Source of the DNA: Methylobacterium sp. Leaf123
GTDB lineage: Bacteria; Pseudomonadota; Alphaproteobacteria; Rhizobiales; Beijerinckiaceae
Direction: 5' to 3'
DNA length: 64,000 bases
Assembly: GCF_001423405.1 (NCBI RefSeq)
Contig: NZ_LMNS01000002.1
Coordinates: forward strand, 62,001-126,000
Shown here: positions 8,319-19,194 of the stretch, one piece after another
How the letters are laid out: each line of letters opens with the position of its first letter
Numbering within the stretch: the first letter of the stretch is position 1
The notes under the pieces: model-generated
Seen by the model: only the letters and a program-made list of their open reading frames with translations
Database searches by the model: none
Told to the model about the DNA's origin: nothing
Program-made: the position numbers and the translations under genes

Positions 8319-8621
8319 ATGCACAACCCGATTCTTCGCCGCTCGATCCTCGCGGCCTCCGCCGCCCTGGCGCTGACGCTCCTCCCGGCGAGCCTCGCCC
8401 TGGCGCAGGGCATGCCCGGCGCGACGGTCGGCCTTCCCATGGGCTCGCCGGATACGTTCGGCCTCTCCACGGTGAACCGGCCCTCCGGCTATTCCGCCGA
8501 GCCCTATGCCGAGCCCGGCATGGAGCCGGCCGAGCGCCGCATCCGCCCACGCTCGCAGCGGCGGCTCAAGAGCCATCGGAATTCCGTACCGAAGCGGCGG
8601 GCGCCGATGGCCCGGCGCTGA
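8319..8621 (+). CDS. Small secreted hypothetical protein
   Basis: The ATG at 8319 gives 100 residues. A signal peptide is clear (MHNPILRRSILAASAALALT..., cleavage near LALAQ-GM). The mature part contains a Gly/Met/Pro segment and a strongly basic C-terminus rich in RR and K. No known domain is visible. It is divergent from the methyltransferase gene across a 109-bp gap that must hold both promoters, and it precedes trmD by 72 bp. Function unknown; a periplasmic location is inferred. Confidence 0.65.
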   Translation: MHNPILRRSILAASAALALTLLPASLALAQGMPGATVGLPMGSPDTFGLSTVNRPSGYSAEPYAEPGMEPAERRIRPRSQRRLKSHRNSVPKRRAPMARR

Positions 8622-8693
8622 TCGCCGCTTCGTAACGGGGCTTCGGCAGGCCACCTCCGTTGACCGGCCCGCCCTGCGCCGCCATCAAGCGGC

Positions 8694-9416
8694 ATGAGCG
8701 AACCCATCCTCCCCGGCACGGCGGCCCCCTGGCGGGCCACCGTCCTGACCCTCTACCCGGAGATGTTTCCGGGGCCCCTGGGCCAATCGCTGTCGGGGGA
8801 CGCGCTGGGCCGGGGGACGTGGAGCCTGGAGCCACGTCAGATCCGCGAGTACGGGCTCGGCCGCCACCGCAACGTGGACGACACGCCGGCCGGCGGCGGG
8901 GCCGGGATGGTGCTGCGCTGCGACGTGCTCGGCGCCGCCATCGACGCCGCGGCACCGGCGGATGATCCCCGCCCCCGCCTCCTCATGTCCCCGCGCGGAA
9001 AACCGCTGACGCAGAACCGCGTGCGGGCGCTGGCCGAGGGGCCGGGCGCCATCATCGTCTGCGGCCGCTTCGAGGGCGTGGACGAGCGTGTGATCGAGGC
9101 GCGTGAATTGGAGGAGGTCTCGATCGGCGATTACGTGCTCTCGGGCGGCGAGATCGCGGCCCTGGTGCTCATCGATGCCTGCGTGCGCCTACTACCCGGC
9201 GTGATGGGCAAGCACGCCTCGGGCGTCGAGGAGAGTTTCGAGGGCGGCCTGCTCGAATACCCGCACTACACCCGGCCCCGAGAATGGGAGGGCCGGACGA
9301 TCCCGGACGTGCTGATGGGCGGCAACCACGCCGCCATCGCCCGCTGGCGGTCCGAGCGCAGCCGCGCACTGACGCAGGCGCGCCGGCCCGACCTTCTGGC
9401 GCAGGACAAGCCGTGA
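8694..9416 (+). CDS. trmD: tRNA (guanine-N1-)-methyltransferase
   Basis: The 240-residue SPOUT methylase makes m1G37 in tRNAs and prevents +1 frameshifting. Family motifs are visible: [33 protein letters not shown], the knot-forming [13 protein letters not shown], and ARRPDLL near the end. The first 13 residues before [13 protein letters not shown] are a short extension. In many bacteria trmD lies between rimM and rplS; here three unrelated genes separate it from rimM and no rplS follows. Confidence 0.96.
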   Translation: MSEPILPGTAAPWRATVLTLYPEMFPGPLGQSLSGDALGRGTWSLEPRQIREYGLGRHRNVDDTPAGGGAGMVLRCDVLGAAIDAAAPADDPRPRLLMSPRGKPLTQNRVRALAEGPGAIIVCGRFEGVDERVIEARELEEVSIGDYVLSGGEIAALVLIDACVRLLPGVMGKHASGVEESFEGGLLEYPHYTRPREWEGRTIPDVLMGGNHAAIARWRSERSRALTQARRPDLLAQDKP

Positions 9417-9670
9417 ACCGCCTCACGACACGCCGATCACCGATCGCCGCCGCTCCGGGCACGGTAGCGTAGCGGGCGCTTGGCGACCGGCACTCGGAGG
9501 CCTCCTTTACGCGGCTGTTCTTCCGGCAGATGAACGAGGGTTCTGTCATCGGCAGCACACACCGCGTCGAATGTGAGAAGAGCCGCTTGCATTGCGGCGC
9601 GTGATCCGTCATCTCCGGCAACGGGACACCTCCCCCCAACGGGAGGCAACCATCTGGAAGGATGGATGAC
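9417..9670 (+). promoter_or_regulatory. Structured serC leader (candidate serC RNA motif)
   Basis: The 254-bp gap before serC has no credible gene. Two hairpins directly precede the start: CCTCCC (9629-9634) with GGGAGG (9641-9646), and CCATC (9650-9654) with GATGG (9661-9665), whose loop holds the ribosome-binding GGAAG (9656-9660). Pairing of the second hairpin could hide the ribosome-binding site. Rfam describes a serC RNA motif upstream of serC in alphaproteobacteria; position and order fit, but I could not run the covariance model. Confidence 0.6.
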
Positions 9671-10846
9671 ATGACGGCTCCAATGCCCGCCGCGCGTCCG
9701 CGCGTGCCTAATTTCTCGTCCGGCCCCACGACCAAGCGTCCGGGCTGGAGTCTCGATGCCCTTTCCGGCGCAGCGCTCGGCCGCTCGCACCGCTCGGCCA
9801 TCGGCAAGGCGAAGCTCGCCGAAGCCATCGAGCTGACCCGCAAGGTTCTGCGCATCCCCGCCGATTACCGTATCGGCATCGTCCCCGGCTCCGATACCGG
9901 CGCCGTCGAGATGGCGATGTGGTCGATGCTCGGCCCGAAGGCGGTCGAGGTCATGGCCTGGGATTCCTTCGGCGCCGAATGGGTCACCGACGCGCTCAAG
10001 GAACTCCGGATCGATCCGAAGGTGCATATCGGCGAGCACGGCATCCTGCCGAAGCTCGACGCGATCGACACGAAGAACAACGACATCGTCTTCACCTGGA
10101 ACGGCACCACCGCCGGCGTGAAGGTTCCGCATGCCGACTGGATCGCCGACGACCGCGAGGGCGTCACGATCTGCGACGCGACCTCGGCCGCCTTCGCGAT
10201 GCCGCTGCCGTGGGACAAGCTCGATGTCGTCACCTATTCCTGGCAGAAGGTGATGGGCGGCGAAGCCGCGCACGGCATGCTGATCCTCTCGCCGCGCGCC
10301 GTCGCGCGCCTCGAGAGCCACACGCCGGCTTGGCCGATCCCGAAGGTGTTCCGCCTGACCAAGGGCGGCAAGCTGATCGAGGGCATCTTCAAGGGCGAGA
10401 CCATCAACACGCCCTCCATGCTCGCGGTCGAGGATTACATCGACACCCTGAAATGGGCGCAGAGCATCGGCGGCCTCGACGCGCTCCATGCGCGGGCGGA
10501 CGCCAATGCGCGGGTGATCCACGACTGGGTGGCGCGCACCCCCTGGATCGGCCATCTCGCGGCGGACCCGGCGACCTACTCGAATACCGGCGTCTGCCTC
10601 GTGATCACCGACTCGGATGTGCTCGCCAAGGGCGATGCCGCGGTGAAGGCGTTCGCCGCCGCCCTGGTCACGCGGCTGGAGAAGGAAGGCGTCGCCTACG
10701 ACTTCGGCGCTTACCGCGACGCACCCGCCGGCCTGCGCATCTGGTGCGGGGCCACCGTCGAGGCCTCCGACCTCACGGCGCTCACCCCCTGGCTCGACTG
10801 GGCCTTCGCCCAGGAAAAGGCGGCGCTCGCCGCCACGGCAGCCTGA
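9671..10846 (+). CDS. serC: Phosphoserine aminotransferase
   Basis: The ATG at 9671 was preferred over 9662 because GGAAGG at 9656-9661 is then correctly spaced; this gives 391 residues. The protein belongs to the long class-V phosphoserine aminotransferases ([30 protein letters not shown], and [15 protein letters not shown] with the PLP-binding Lys). It converts 3-phosphohydroxypyruvate and glutamate to phosphoserine and 2-oxoglutarate. serA, the preceding pathway step, follows after a terminator-like hairpin. Pyridoxal phosphate synthesis may also use this enzyme. Confidence 0.95.
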   Translation: MTAPMPAARPRVPNFSSGPTTKRPGWSLDALSGAALGRSHRSAIGKAKLAEAIELTRKVLRIPADYRIGIVPGSDTGAVEMAMWSMLGPKAVEVMAWDSFGAEWVTDALKELRIDPKVHIGEHGILPKLDAIDTKNNDIVFTWNGTTAGVKVPHADWIADDREGVTICDATSAAFAMPLPWDKLDVVTYSWQKVMGGEAAHGMLILSPRAVARLESHTPAWPIPKVFRLTKGGKLIEGIFKGETINTPSMLAVEDYIDTLKWAQSIGGLDALHARADANARVIHDWVARTPWIGHLAADPATYSNTGVCLVITDSDVLAKGDAAVKAFAAALVTRLEKEGVAYDFGAYRDAPAGLRIWCGATVEASDLTALTPWLDWAFAQEKAALAATAA

Positions 10847-10863
10847 GGGTCTGAGACGTCAGG

Positions 10864-10890
10864 ATGGCCGGTCGCGAGACCGGCCATTTG
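10864..10890 (+). terminator. Intrinsic terminator-like hairpin between serC and serA
   Basis: A perfect 10-bp stem (ATGGCCGGTC, 10864-10873, with GACCGGCCAT, 10878-10887) closes a GCGA tetraloop and is followed by TTTGCTT. It lies 18 bp after the serC stop and would reduce read-through into serA. Confidence 0.65.
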
Positions 10891-11005
10891 CTTATCGACG
10901 CGCTCCTAGCGATCCGCCGGTCTTTTGTCCGCGCACGGCGCCGGCCGGACACGTCTCGCGAACCCGCGAGCGATCCTGCGCGCCTGCCCGACGCGAGGTG
11001 CTTCC

Positions 11006-12628
11006 ATGCCCAAGCTTGCTGCCAACAAGCCCGCCACCACCAAGCCGAAAGTCCTCGTCTCCGACGCCCTGTCCGACGCCGCCGTCCAGATCTTCCGCGA
11101 TCGCGGCATCGAGGTCGATTTCCAGCCCGGCCTCGGCAAGGACAAGGAAGCCCTGGCCGCCATCATCGGCCAGTATGACGGCCTCGCGATCCGCTCCGCC
11201 ACCAAGGTGACGGGCAAGCTGCTCGCCGCAGCCACCCGGCTGAAGGTGGTCGGCCGCGCCGGCATCGGCGTCGACAACATCGATGTGCCGGCCGCGACCG
11301 CCAAGGGCGTGATCGTGATGAACACGCCGTTCGGCAACTCCATCACCACCGCCGAGCACGCCATCGCCCTGATCTTCGCCCTCGCCCGCCAGATTCCGGC
11401 GGCGGACGCCTCCACCCAGGCCGGCAAGTGGGAGAAGAACCGCTTCATGGGCGTCGAGCTGACGGCCAAGACGCTCGGCGTCGTCGGCTGCGGCAATGTC
11501 GGCGCCGTGGTCGCCGACCGGGCGATCGGGCTCAAGCTGAAGGTCGTCGCCTACGATCCCTTCCTGACGCCGGAGCGCGCCGTCGAGATCGGCGTCGAGA
11601 AGGTCGAACTCGACGAGTTGCTGGCGCGGGCCGACATCATCACCCTGCACGTGCCGCTCACCGACAAGACCCGCAACATCCTCTCGGAAGAGAACCTCGC
11701 CAAGACCAAGCGCGGCGTGCGCATCGTCAACTGCGCCCGCGGCGGGCTCGTGGACGAGACCGCCCTCCGGGCCGCCCTCGAGTCCGGCCATGTCGCGGGC
11801 GCCGCCCTCGACGTGTTCGTGACCGAGCCGGCAACCGAGAACCCGCTCTTCGGCCACCCGAACGTGATCTGCACGCCGCATCTCGGCGCCGCGACCTCCG
11901 AGGCGCAGGAGAACGTCGCGCTCCAGATCGCCGAGCAAATGACCGACTACCTGCTCAGCGGCGCCATCACCAACGCGATCAACTTCCCCTCGATCTCGGC
12001 CGAGGAAGCACCCCGCCTCAAGCCGTTCGTGGCTCTGTGCGAGAAACTCGGCTCGTTCCTGGGCCAGCTCACGGAAGCCCCGATCAAGGGCATCCGCATC
12101 ACCTACGAGGGCGCCGTGGCCGGCATGAACACCCGGGCGCTGACCTCGGCGGCGGTGACCGGCGTGCTGCGCCCGATCCTGCAGGACGTGAACATGGTCT
12201 CGGCTCCCGTGATCGCGCGGGATCGCGGCATTGTCATCGACGAGATCAAGCGCGAGGGCGGGGCCAGCGACTACGAATCGGTGGTGCGCATCACCGTCGA
12301 TGCGGAGGACTTGCCGCGCGACGCCGCCGGCACCGTCTTCAACGACGGCAAGCCGCGCGTCATCGAGATCCGCGGCATCAACATCGATGCCCCCTTCGCG
12401 CCGCTGATGCTCTACGTGCGCAACCACGACAGGCCGGGCTTCGTCGGCAGCTTCGGCACCGTGCTCGGCGAGGCCGGCGTCAACCTCGCGACCTTCGCGA
12501 TGGGCCGCGAGGCCGAGGGCGGCAACGCCATCGCCTTCGTGGCGGTCGATGCCGAAGTCTCTCCCGAGGTTCTGAAGGCGATCGAAGCGATCCCACAGGT
12601 GAAGCGTGTCCGCCCCGTACGCTTCTGA
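11006..12628 (+). CDS. serA: D-3-phosphoglycerate dehydrogenase, long ACT-domain form
   Basis: From the ATG at 11006 the enzyme has 540 residues. It oxidises 3-phosphoglycerate to 3-phosphohydroxypyruvate with NAD, the first step of serine synthesis. Visible motifs are GRAGIGVDNID, the Rossmann TLGVVGCGNVG, the catalytic NCARGGLVDE and the PHLGAATSEAQ loop with its His. The intervening domain runs from about residue 320 and a C-terminal ACT domain (MLYVRNHDRPGFVGSFGTVL) may sense serine. The 159-bp gap from serC contains a hairpin, so serA may have its own promoter. Confidence 0.96.
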   Translation: MPKLAANKPATTKPKVLVSDALSDAAVQIFRDRGIEVDFQPGLGKDKEALAAIIGQYDGLAIRSATKVTGKLLAAATRLKVVGRAGIGVDNIDVPAATAKGVIVMNTPFGNSITTAEHAIALIFALARQIPAADASTQAGKWEKNRFMGVELTAKTLGVVGCGNVGAVVADRAIGLKLKVVAYDPFLTPERAVEIGVEKVELDELLARADIITLHVPLTDKTRNILSEENLAKTKRGVRIVNCARGGLVDETALRAALESGHVAGAALDVFVTEPATENPLFGHPNVICTPHLGAATSEAQENVALQIAEQMTDYLLSGAITNAINFPSISAEEAPRLKPFVALCEKLGSFLGQLTEAPIKGIRITYEGAVAGMNTRALTSAAVTGVLRPILQDVNMVSAPVIARDRGIVIDEIKREGGASDYESVVRITVDAEDLPRDAAGTVFNDGKPRVIEIRGINIDAPFAPLMLYVRNHDRPGFVGSFGTVLGEAGVNLATFAMGREAEGGNAIAFVAVDAEVSPEVLKAIEAIPQVKRVRPVRF

Positions 12629-12752
12629 GGCCGGCAAGCCCCCGGCTGAGGCCAGCAAGGCCCCGGCGGAGGCCCCCGACCGCCCCCTTCACAACGACGG
12701 CACGGCGCTTCCCGCGCCGTCCCCCCTCTCCCCTGAGCATGAGGATCGCGCG

Positions 12753-12956
12753 ATGGACCGCAAATTGACCGTTCGCTGTGCCTGGGACGAGGCGGCCGGC
12801 GTCTTCTTCGTGCACGACTCGCCGGTGCCGGGCCTCGCCACCGAGGCACCGACCATGCCGGCCCTGCTGTGCAAGCTGCCGGGCATGATCCGCGATCTGC
12901 TCGGCCTCGACGACAGCGCCTATATCGACATCTACGTCGAACGGGTGCAGCGATAA
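12753..12956 (+). CDS. DUF1902 (HicB-like antitoxin) protein, copy 1
   Basis: The 67-residue protein starts at the ATG 12753, preceded by GAGGATCGCGCG. It reads VRCAWDEAAGVFFVHDSPVPGLATEA, the DUF1902 pattern related to the HicB antitoxin partial RNase-H fold. It is a close paralogue of the next gene (CAWD-EA-V-FV-S-VPGL-TEA-T--AL--KLPGMI-DLL). No DNA-binding domain is present. The gene starts 124 bp after serA and probably belongs to a toxin-antitoxin cluster with the HicA-like gene at 13345. Confidence 0.75.
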   Translation: MDRKLTVRCAWDEAAGVFFVHDSPVPGLATEAPTMPALLCKLPGMIRDLLGLDDSAYIDIYVERVQR

Positions 12957-13031
12957 GAGCCACAGCTGATCGGAGGGATTGCGTGATGCGCTTCGCGCAG
13001 TCATCCTCTGATCGATCATGAGGAAGCTGCG

Positions 13032-13259
13032 ATGAACCGGCACATTGTCGTACGCTGTGCTTGGGACGATGAGGCGGACGTGTGGTTCGTGCAGGAATCT
13101 GACGTGCCGGGCCTCGTCACCGAGGCGGACACTTTGGAAGCTCTCCGCCGCAAACTGCCGGGGATGATCCAAGATCTGCTCGAGGTGGAGACCGCGATGG
13201 ATATCGAGGTTGATCTGATCGCTTACGCCCACGATCGCGTACGGGTGCAAGCTGCCTAA
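13032..13259 (+). CDS. DUF1902 (HicB-like antitoxin) protein, copy 2
   Basis: The 75-residue protein (MNRHIVVRCAWDDEADVWFV...) aligns end to end with the preceding DUF1902 protein and has an eight-residue longer tail. The pair looks like a tandem duplication: both starts are preceded by GAGGA and similar sequence. The DUF1902 fold is HicB-like, an antitoxin that masks a HicA mRNA interferase. It lies 85 bp before the HicA-like gene, so it is the more likely cognate antitoxin. This is inferred from family and order only. Confidence 0.75.
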   Translation: MNRHIVVRCAWDDEADVWFVQESDVPGLVTEADTLEALRRKLPGMIQDLLEVETAMDIEVDLIAYAHDRVRVQAA

Positions 13260-13344
13260 TCGAACGGCTTGCGCCAGCGTTGACGCACCGTCGCGCCACC
13301 TGTGCCATTAACGGACAAACCAAGGTTTGTGAGGGCAGTGACAG

Positions 13345-13539
13345 GTGACCGACTACACTCCAGCTTTGAAAAAGCTGTTGCGTCAGCAAGGCTATGCATT
13401 TTTGAGGAGCGGTCGCGGAGATCACGAGGTCTGGCGAAACGACGAGACAGGTAAGAAGGTCATCGTGGACGGTGCGATCAAATCGCGGCACACCGCCAAC
13501 GGCATCCTGAAGCAAGCCGGCTTGCCCAAGGCCTTCTGA
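13345..13539 (+). CDS. HicA-like mRNA interferase toxin (YcfA family)
   Basis: A GTG-started 64-residue protein has the HicA double-stranded-RNA-binding-like pattern: a first helix ([18 protein letters not shown]), then GDHEVWRN with the candidate catalytic His27, a strand ending KKVIVDG, and a last helix ([12 protein letters not shown]). HicA toxins cleave mRNA until bound by their partner. The expected GSH motif appears as GDH, a mild deviation. Its order (antitoxin-like genes first, toxin last) reverses the common hicA-hicB order. The function is inferred. Confidence 0.7.
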   Translation: MTDYTPALKKLLRQQGYAFLRSGRGDHEVWRNDETGKKVIVDGAIKSRHTANGILKQAGLPKAF

Positions 13540-13606
13540 TCCGTCACCGATCTTCCAGACGTATGCCTCGGAACGGCTCCGCCTGAACATATCGCACGAG
13601 CACCCC

Positions 13607-14698
13607 ATGAAGATCGACGGCCGCCCCTACCGCACCATCTTCCTCGACGGCGATGACGTCACCGTCATCGACCAGACCCGGCTGCCCTTCGCCTTCGAAC
13701 TCAAGCGGCTGGCGAACCTGGACGACGCCGCGGTGGCGATCCGCACCATGGTGGTGCGCGGCGCGCCGTTGATCGGCGTCACCGCCGCCTACGGCATGGC
13801 GCTGGCCATGAGGCAGGATGCGAGCGAGGCGGGGATCGAGCGGGCTTCGGCGACGCTTGCCGCCACGCGGCCGACCGCGATCAACCTGCGCTGGGCGCTC
13901 GACCGGATGGCTTCCGTGCTGCGCCGCGCCCCGGAAGCGGCGCGCGCGGCGCTGGCCTTCACCGAGGCCGCCTCCATCGCCGACGAGGATGTCGCGAGTT
14001 GCCGCGCCATCGGCGAGCACGGCGCCAAAATCCTGTCCGAGATCGCCGCGAAGAAGGGTGGGCCGGTCAACGTGCTAACCCATTGCAACGCCGGCTGGCT
14101 CGCCACCGTCGATTGGGGCACGGCGCTGGCGCCGATCTACGTCGCGCACGATGCCGGCGTGCCGGTCCACGTCTTCGTCGACGAGACCCGGCCGCGCAAC
14201 CAGGGCGCGGCGCTCACGGCCTTCGAGCTGAACGCCCACGGCGTGCCGCACACCGTCATCGCCGACAATGCCGGCGGCCACCTGATGCAGCACGGGCAAG
14301 TCGATCTCTGCATCGTTGGCTCGGACCGCACCACAGCGTCGGGCGACGTGTGCAACAAGATCGGCACCTATCTTAAGGCGCTGGCGGCCACCGACAACCG
14401 CATCCCGTTCTACGCGGCGCTGCCGTTCTCGACGATCGACTGGACCCTGTCCGACGGGGTGCGCGACATCCCGATCGAGGAGCGCGACGCCCGCGAGGTC
14501 ACCCATCTCACCGGCCGCACCGACGAGGGCGCCTTCGCCACAATCGCCGTGGTCTCGCCGGGAAGCCCGGTGGCCAACCCGGCCTTCGACGTGACCCCCG
14601 CCCGCCTAGTGACCGGCATCATCACCGAGCGCGGCGTCTGCGATGCCTCCGAGGCAGGCCTGACCAGGCTCTATCCGGAGCGGCGCCGGGCCGCCTGA
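13607..14698 (+). CDS. mtnA: S-methyl-5-thioribose-1-phosphate isomerase
   Basis: The 363-residue enzyme converts methylthioribose-1-phosphate to the ribulose form in methionine salvage. Family landmarks are [18 protein letters not shown], the [18 protein letters not shown] loop with the catalytic Cys, [30 protein letters not shown] with the catalytic Asp region, and the C-terminal [20 protein letters not shown]. No other mtn gene is in the window. It converges on the DUF3140 gene with a 15-bp gap. The related eIF2B subunits are less likely because of the motif fit. Confidence 0.93.
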   Translation: MKIDGRPYRTIFLDGDDVTVIDQTRLPFAFELKRLANLDDAAVAIRTMVVRGAPLIGVTAAYGMALAMRQDASEAGIERASATLAATRPTAINLRWALDRMASVLRRAPEAARAALAFTEAASIADEDVASCRAIGEHGAKILSEIAAKKGGPVNVLTHCNAGWLATVDWGTALAPIYVAHDAGVPVHVFVDETRPRNQGAALTAFELNAHGVPHTVIADNAGGHLMQHGQVDLCIVGSDRTTASGDVCNKIGTYLKALAATDNRIPFYAALPFSTIDWTLSDGVRDIPIEERDAREVTHLTGRTDEGAFATIAVVSPGSPVANPAFDVTPARLVTGIITERGVCDASEAGLTRLYPERRRAA

Positions 14699-14713
14699 CG
14701 GACGAACAGGGCC

Positions 14714-15061
14714 TCAATCCTTCAGCGGATCGTGGCCCCAGTTCATCAGCGACAGCCGCCAGGGTGAATCCTCGATCTTGGACTTGTCCTCCGGCCCGCC
14801 CTGTTTGAGGTGGCGGTTCACGTAACCCACCACCTTCTTCATATGAGCGTAATCGTCGTCGCTGAGGTCGGCCTTCTTCTTGTGAAGGATCTCGACGATG
14901 CGCCGGCCCTCCTTGTGGCCCGTGGCCTCGCCGCCATCCTTCTTCTGGCCGACCGATTGGCTCTCGTCGGTTTCCAGAAATTTTTCGAGGGCCGAGGCGG
15001 TCATGTTCACCGCGCCCTTGAAGTCCTTCCAGATCGCCTCGTGATCGTCCTTGTCGGCCAT
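14714..15061 (-). CDS. DUF3140 protein
   Basis: The 115-residue, highly charged helical protein (MADKDDHEAIWKDFKGAVNM...) carries the DUF3140 pattern, including TASALEKFLETDESQSVG, GRRIVEILHKKK, HMKKVVGYVNRHLKQG and the ending SPWRLSLMNWGHDP. It has no membrane segment and is likely cytoplasmic. The family has been linked by others to DNA binding, but no function is established to my knowledge. It lies 64 bp downstream of the MATE gene on the same strand. Confidence 0.8.
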   Translation of the reverse strand: MADKDDHEAIWKDFKGAVNMTASALEKFLETDESQSVGQKKDGGEATGHKEGRRIVEILHKKKADLSDDDYAHMKKVVGYVNRHLKQGGPEDKSKIEDSPWRLSLMNWGHDPLKD

Positions 15062-15125
15062 GGCGCCCCTCGTCCTCCCGGTGTCGTCGGGCGGGAACGG
15101 CGGCGTTTCGGACGCGGTTCCGGCC

Positions 15126-16544
15126 TCACGCCGCCTGCGCGCTTGCGACGCGCGGGCGACGGGCGCTCAGCCGCCGCCAGCGCATCACCAGCGCGATCGA
15201 GACGAAGAGAAGGCCGGCGCAGAAGCCCGCCCAGATGCCGCGCCCGCCCATGCCGGTGCCCCAGGCGAGCGCCGCCCCGAGCGGCACGCCGATGCCCCAA
15301 TAGCCGAACAGCGCGATCAGCATCGGCACCTTGGTGTCCTGCAAGCCGCGCAAAGCGCCGAGCGCCACGGACTGCACGCCGTCCGAGATCGCGAACAGGG
15401 CCGAGAAGATCAGGAAGCCGGCGGCCACGGGATAGACCTGTGCCGCGCCCGGTGCCTCGGCATCGAGGAACAGGCCGATGAGAGTGTGCGGGGCCAAAAG
15501 CTGAACCAGCGCGCAGGCCACCATGAAGCCGAAGCCGAGCCAGAGCGCGACGGCCCCCGCGCGACTCAGACCGGCTCGGTCGGCGGCACCATAGGCGCGG
15601 CCGACCCGCACCGTTGCCGCCTGCCCGATGCCGTTGGGCACCATGAAGCAGGTCGCCGCGATCTGCAGCGTGATCGCGTGGGCGGCGAGCGGCAGCGTGC
15701 CGAAGGTGCCCATCGCCACCGTGGCCGCCTCGAACAAACCGGCCTCGGCGATGCCCGCCACGCCCATCGGCAGGCCGACCCGCACGACGCGGGCGAGGCG
15801 CTCGGCGTCGAAGCGCCAGAGGCGGGCGAACATCCGGTGGCGATGCAGACCCCGATCGAACCGGATCACCGCGACCAGGGCGGCGATCGCCAGGAACTCG
15901 GTGATCACGGTGCCGAGCGCCACGCCGACGATGCCGAGGTCCGGCGGGCCGAAGGCGAAGAAGGCCCCGAGCGCGATGTTGAGCGGAAGCGCGGCGAGGC
16001 TCACGGCGAGCGGCGGCCCCGGGCGCTGGAGCGCGGCGAGCGCGCCCTTGAGCACCATGAAGGCGAGGGCCGGGAACATCCACCATTGCAGCACCCGCAT
16101 ATAGGCGCCGGCCTCGTGGGCGACGGCCGGGTCCTGATGGAGCGCGATCAGCAGGCCTTCTGTGAACCAGAGCCCCGGCATCAGCGCGAGGGTCACGAGG
16201 AAGCCGACCCACAGGCCGGCCCGAACCGTGCGCCGCACCTCGTCCGCCCCCGCGCCCGCCGCCCGTCCGACGGCCTCCGCAACGAGGGGGGCGACGCTGG
16301 AGGTGAGGCCGATGCCGCCGATGAACAGCAGCAGATAGAGGCTGGTGGCGAGCGCACCCGCGGCGATGGGCTCGGCGCCGAGCCGGCCGAGCAGCACCGC
16401 GTTCGAGGCGACCAGCCCATGCTGGGCAAGGTTGATGAGGACGAGCGGCGCCGACAGCTTCAGCGTCGCGCGCAGCTCGTCGAGCCAGGGCGAGGCCGGC
16501 GGCCGGCGAAGGTCGCTGGCCGCGAGGCTCGGTGAAGACGTCAC
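15126..16544 (-). CDS. MATE-family multidrug/Na+ efflux transporter
   Basis: The 472-residue protein has about 12 hydrophobic segments in two similar halves, with the MATE N-terminal pattern APLVLINLAQHGLVASNAVLLGRLG and a repeat of it near residue 245 (RVGLPMGVAGIAEAGLFEAATVAMG). MATE pumps export cationic drugs in exchange for H+ or Na+. The ABC exporter lies 24 bp upstream on the same strand, so the two pumps may share a transcript. The substrate cannot be told from sequence. Confidence 0.92.
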   Translation of the reverse strand: MTSSPSLAASDLRRPPASPWLDELRATLKLSAPLVLINLAQHGLVASNAVLLGRLGAEPIAAGALATSLYLLLFIGGIGLTSSVAPLVAEAVGRAAGAGADEVRRTVRAGLWVGFLVTLALMPGLWFTEGLLIALHQDPAVAHEAGAYMRVLQWWMFPALAFMVLKGALAALQRPGPPLAVSLAALPLNIALGAFFAFGPPDLGIVGVALGTVITEFLAIAALVAVIRFDRGLHRHRMFARLWRFDAERLARVVRVGLPMGVAGIAEAGLFEAATVAMGTFGTLPLAAHAITLQIAATCFMVPNGIGQAATVRVGRAYGAADRAGLSRAGAVALWLGFGFMVACALVQLLAPHTLIGLFLDAEAPGAAQVYPVAAGFLIFSALFAISDGVQSVALGALRGLQDTKVPMLIALFGYWGIGVPLGAALAWGTGMGGRGIWAGFCAGLLFVSIALVMRWRRLSARRPRVASAQAA

Positions 16545-16568
16545 GTGTTCTCAGCTCCGTTCGTTCGC

Positions 16569-18425
<1,857 letters not shown>

Positions 18426-18549
18426 GCGTTTTGGGACCACGTGAGGAATGAGAGGCTCAGGTAAGCCTCCTTGACGCCGGGCCAACCCCGCGCCCATGCC
18501 GCAGGCAAGACCCTGCCCCGCCTTGCCCCTTCGCAAACCCTGCCCGCCG

Positions 18550-18999
18550 ATGCTGCGCCTCGCCCTCTACCAGCCCGATATCCCGCAGAACACGGGCACG
18601 ATACTGCGCATGGCCGCCTGCCTCGGGGTGGCGGTGGAGATCATCGAGCCGGCGGGCTTCGACGTGTCCGACCGGCACCTGCGCCGCTCGGGGCTCGATT
18701 ATCTCGACCATGTCACCATCACCCGCCACCGCTCCTGGGACGCCTTCGAGGCGTGGCGGCGCGAGGCCGGCATCCGCCTCGTGCTTGCCACCACCACCGG
18801 CTCGGTGCCCTACACCCAGCATGCCTTCCGCGACGGCGACTGCCTGCTGATGGGCCGTGAATCCGCCGGCGTGCCGGACACGGTCCACGCGGCGGCCGAT
18901 GCCCGCGTGGTGGTGCCGATCCGGCCGGGCCTGCGCTCGCTCAACGTCGCGGTCTGCGCCGCGATGATGGTGGGGGAAGCGATCCGACAAGTGGGGTGA
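18550..18999 (+). CDS. trmL: tRNA (cytidine(34)-2'-O)-methyltransferase, TrmL type
   Basis: From the ATG 18550 the protein has 149 residues, normal for TrmL. It begins MLRLALYQPDIPQNTGTILRMAACLG. The SPOUT knot motifs LLMGRESAGVP and IPIRPGLRSLNVAVCAAMM (read as VPIRPGLRS here) are present. TrmL methylates the wobble ribose of some leucine tRNAs. An in-frame ATG 54 bp upstream would add a basic leader. It is divergent from the ABC exporter gene and precedes the chemoreceptor by 195 bp. Confidence 0.9.
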   Translation: MLRLALYQPDIPQNTGTILRMAACLGVAVEIIEPAGFDVSDRHLRRSGLDYLDHVTITRHRSWDAFEAWRREAGIRLVLATTTGSVPYTQHAFRDGDCLLMGRESAGVPDTVHAAADARVVVPIRPGLRSLNVAVCAAMMVGEAIRQVG

Positions 19000-19194
19000 C
19001 GGCGGGCCGCCCGGAAGCTGTGTGCCCGAACGGATACAGCTTCCGATTTCGGAGGGGACACCCGTTCGCCGTTCCGTCGCCGGGCCCGGTGGCGCGTGAC
19101 AAGGCAGTCCGCCTTACAAGAAATGTTAACTCGGTTTTTACGCGCAGATCGCTGAATACCTTTTAGGCATTTTGCCGAATTTTTGGATATTTCG

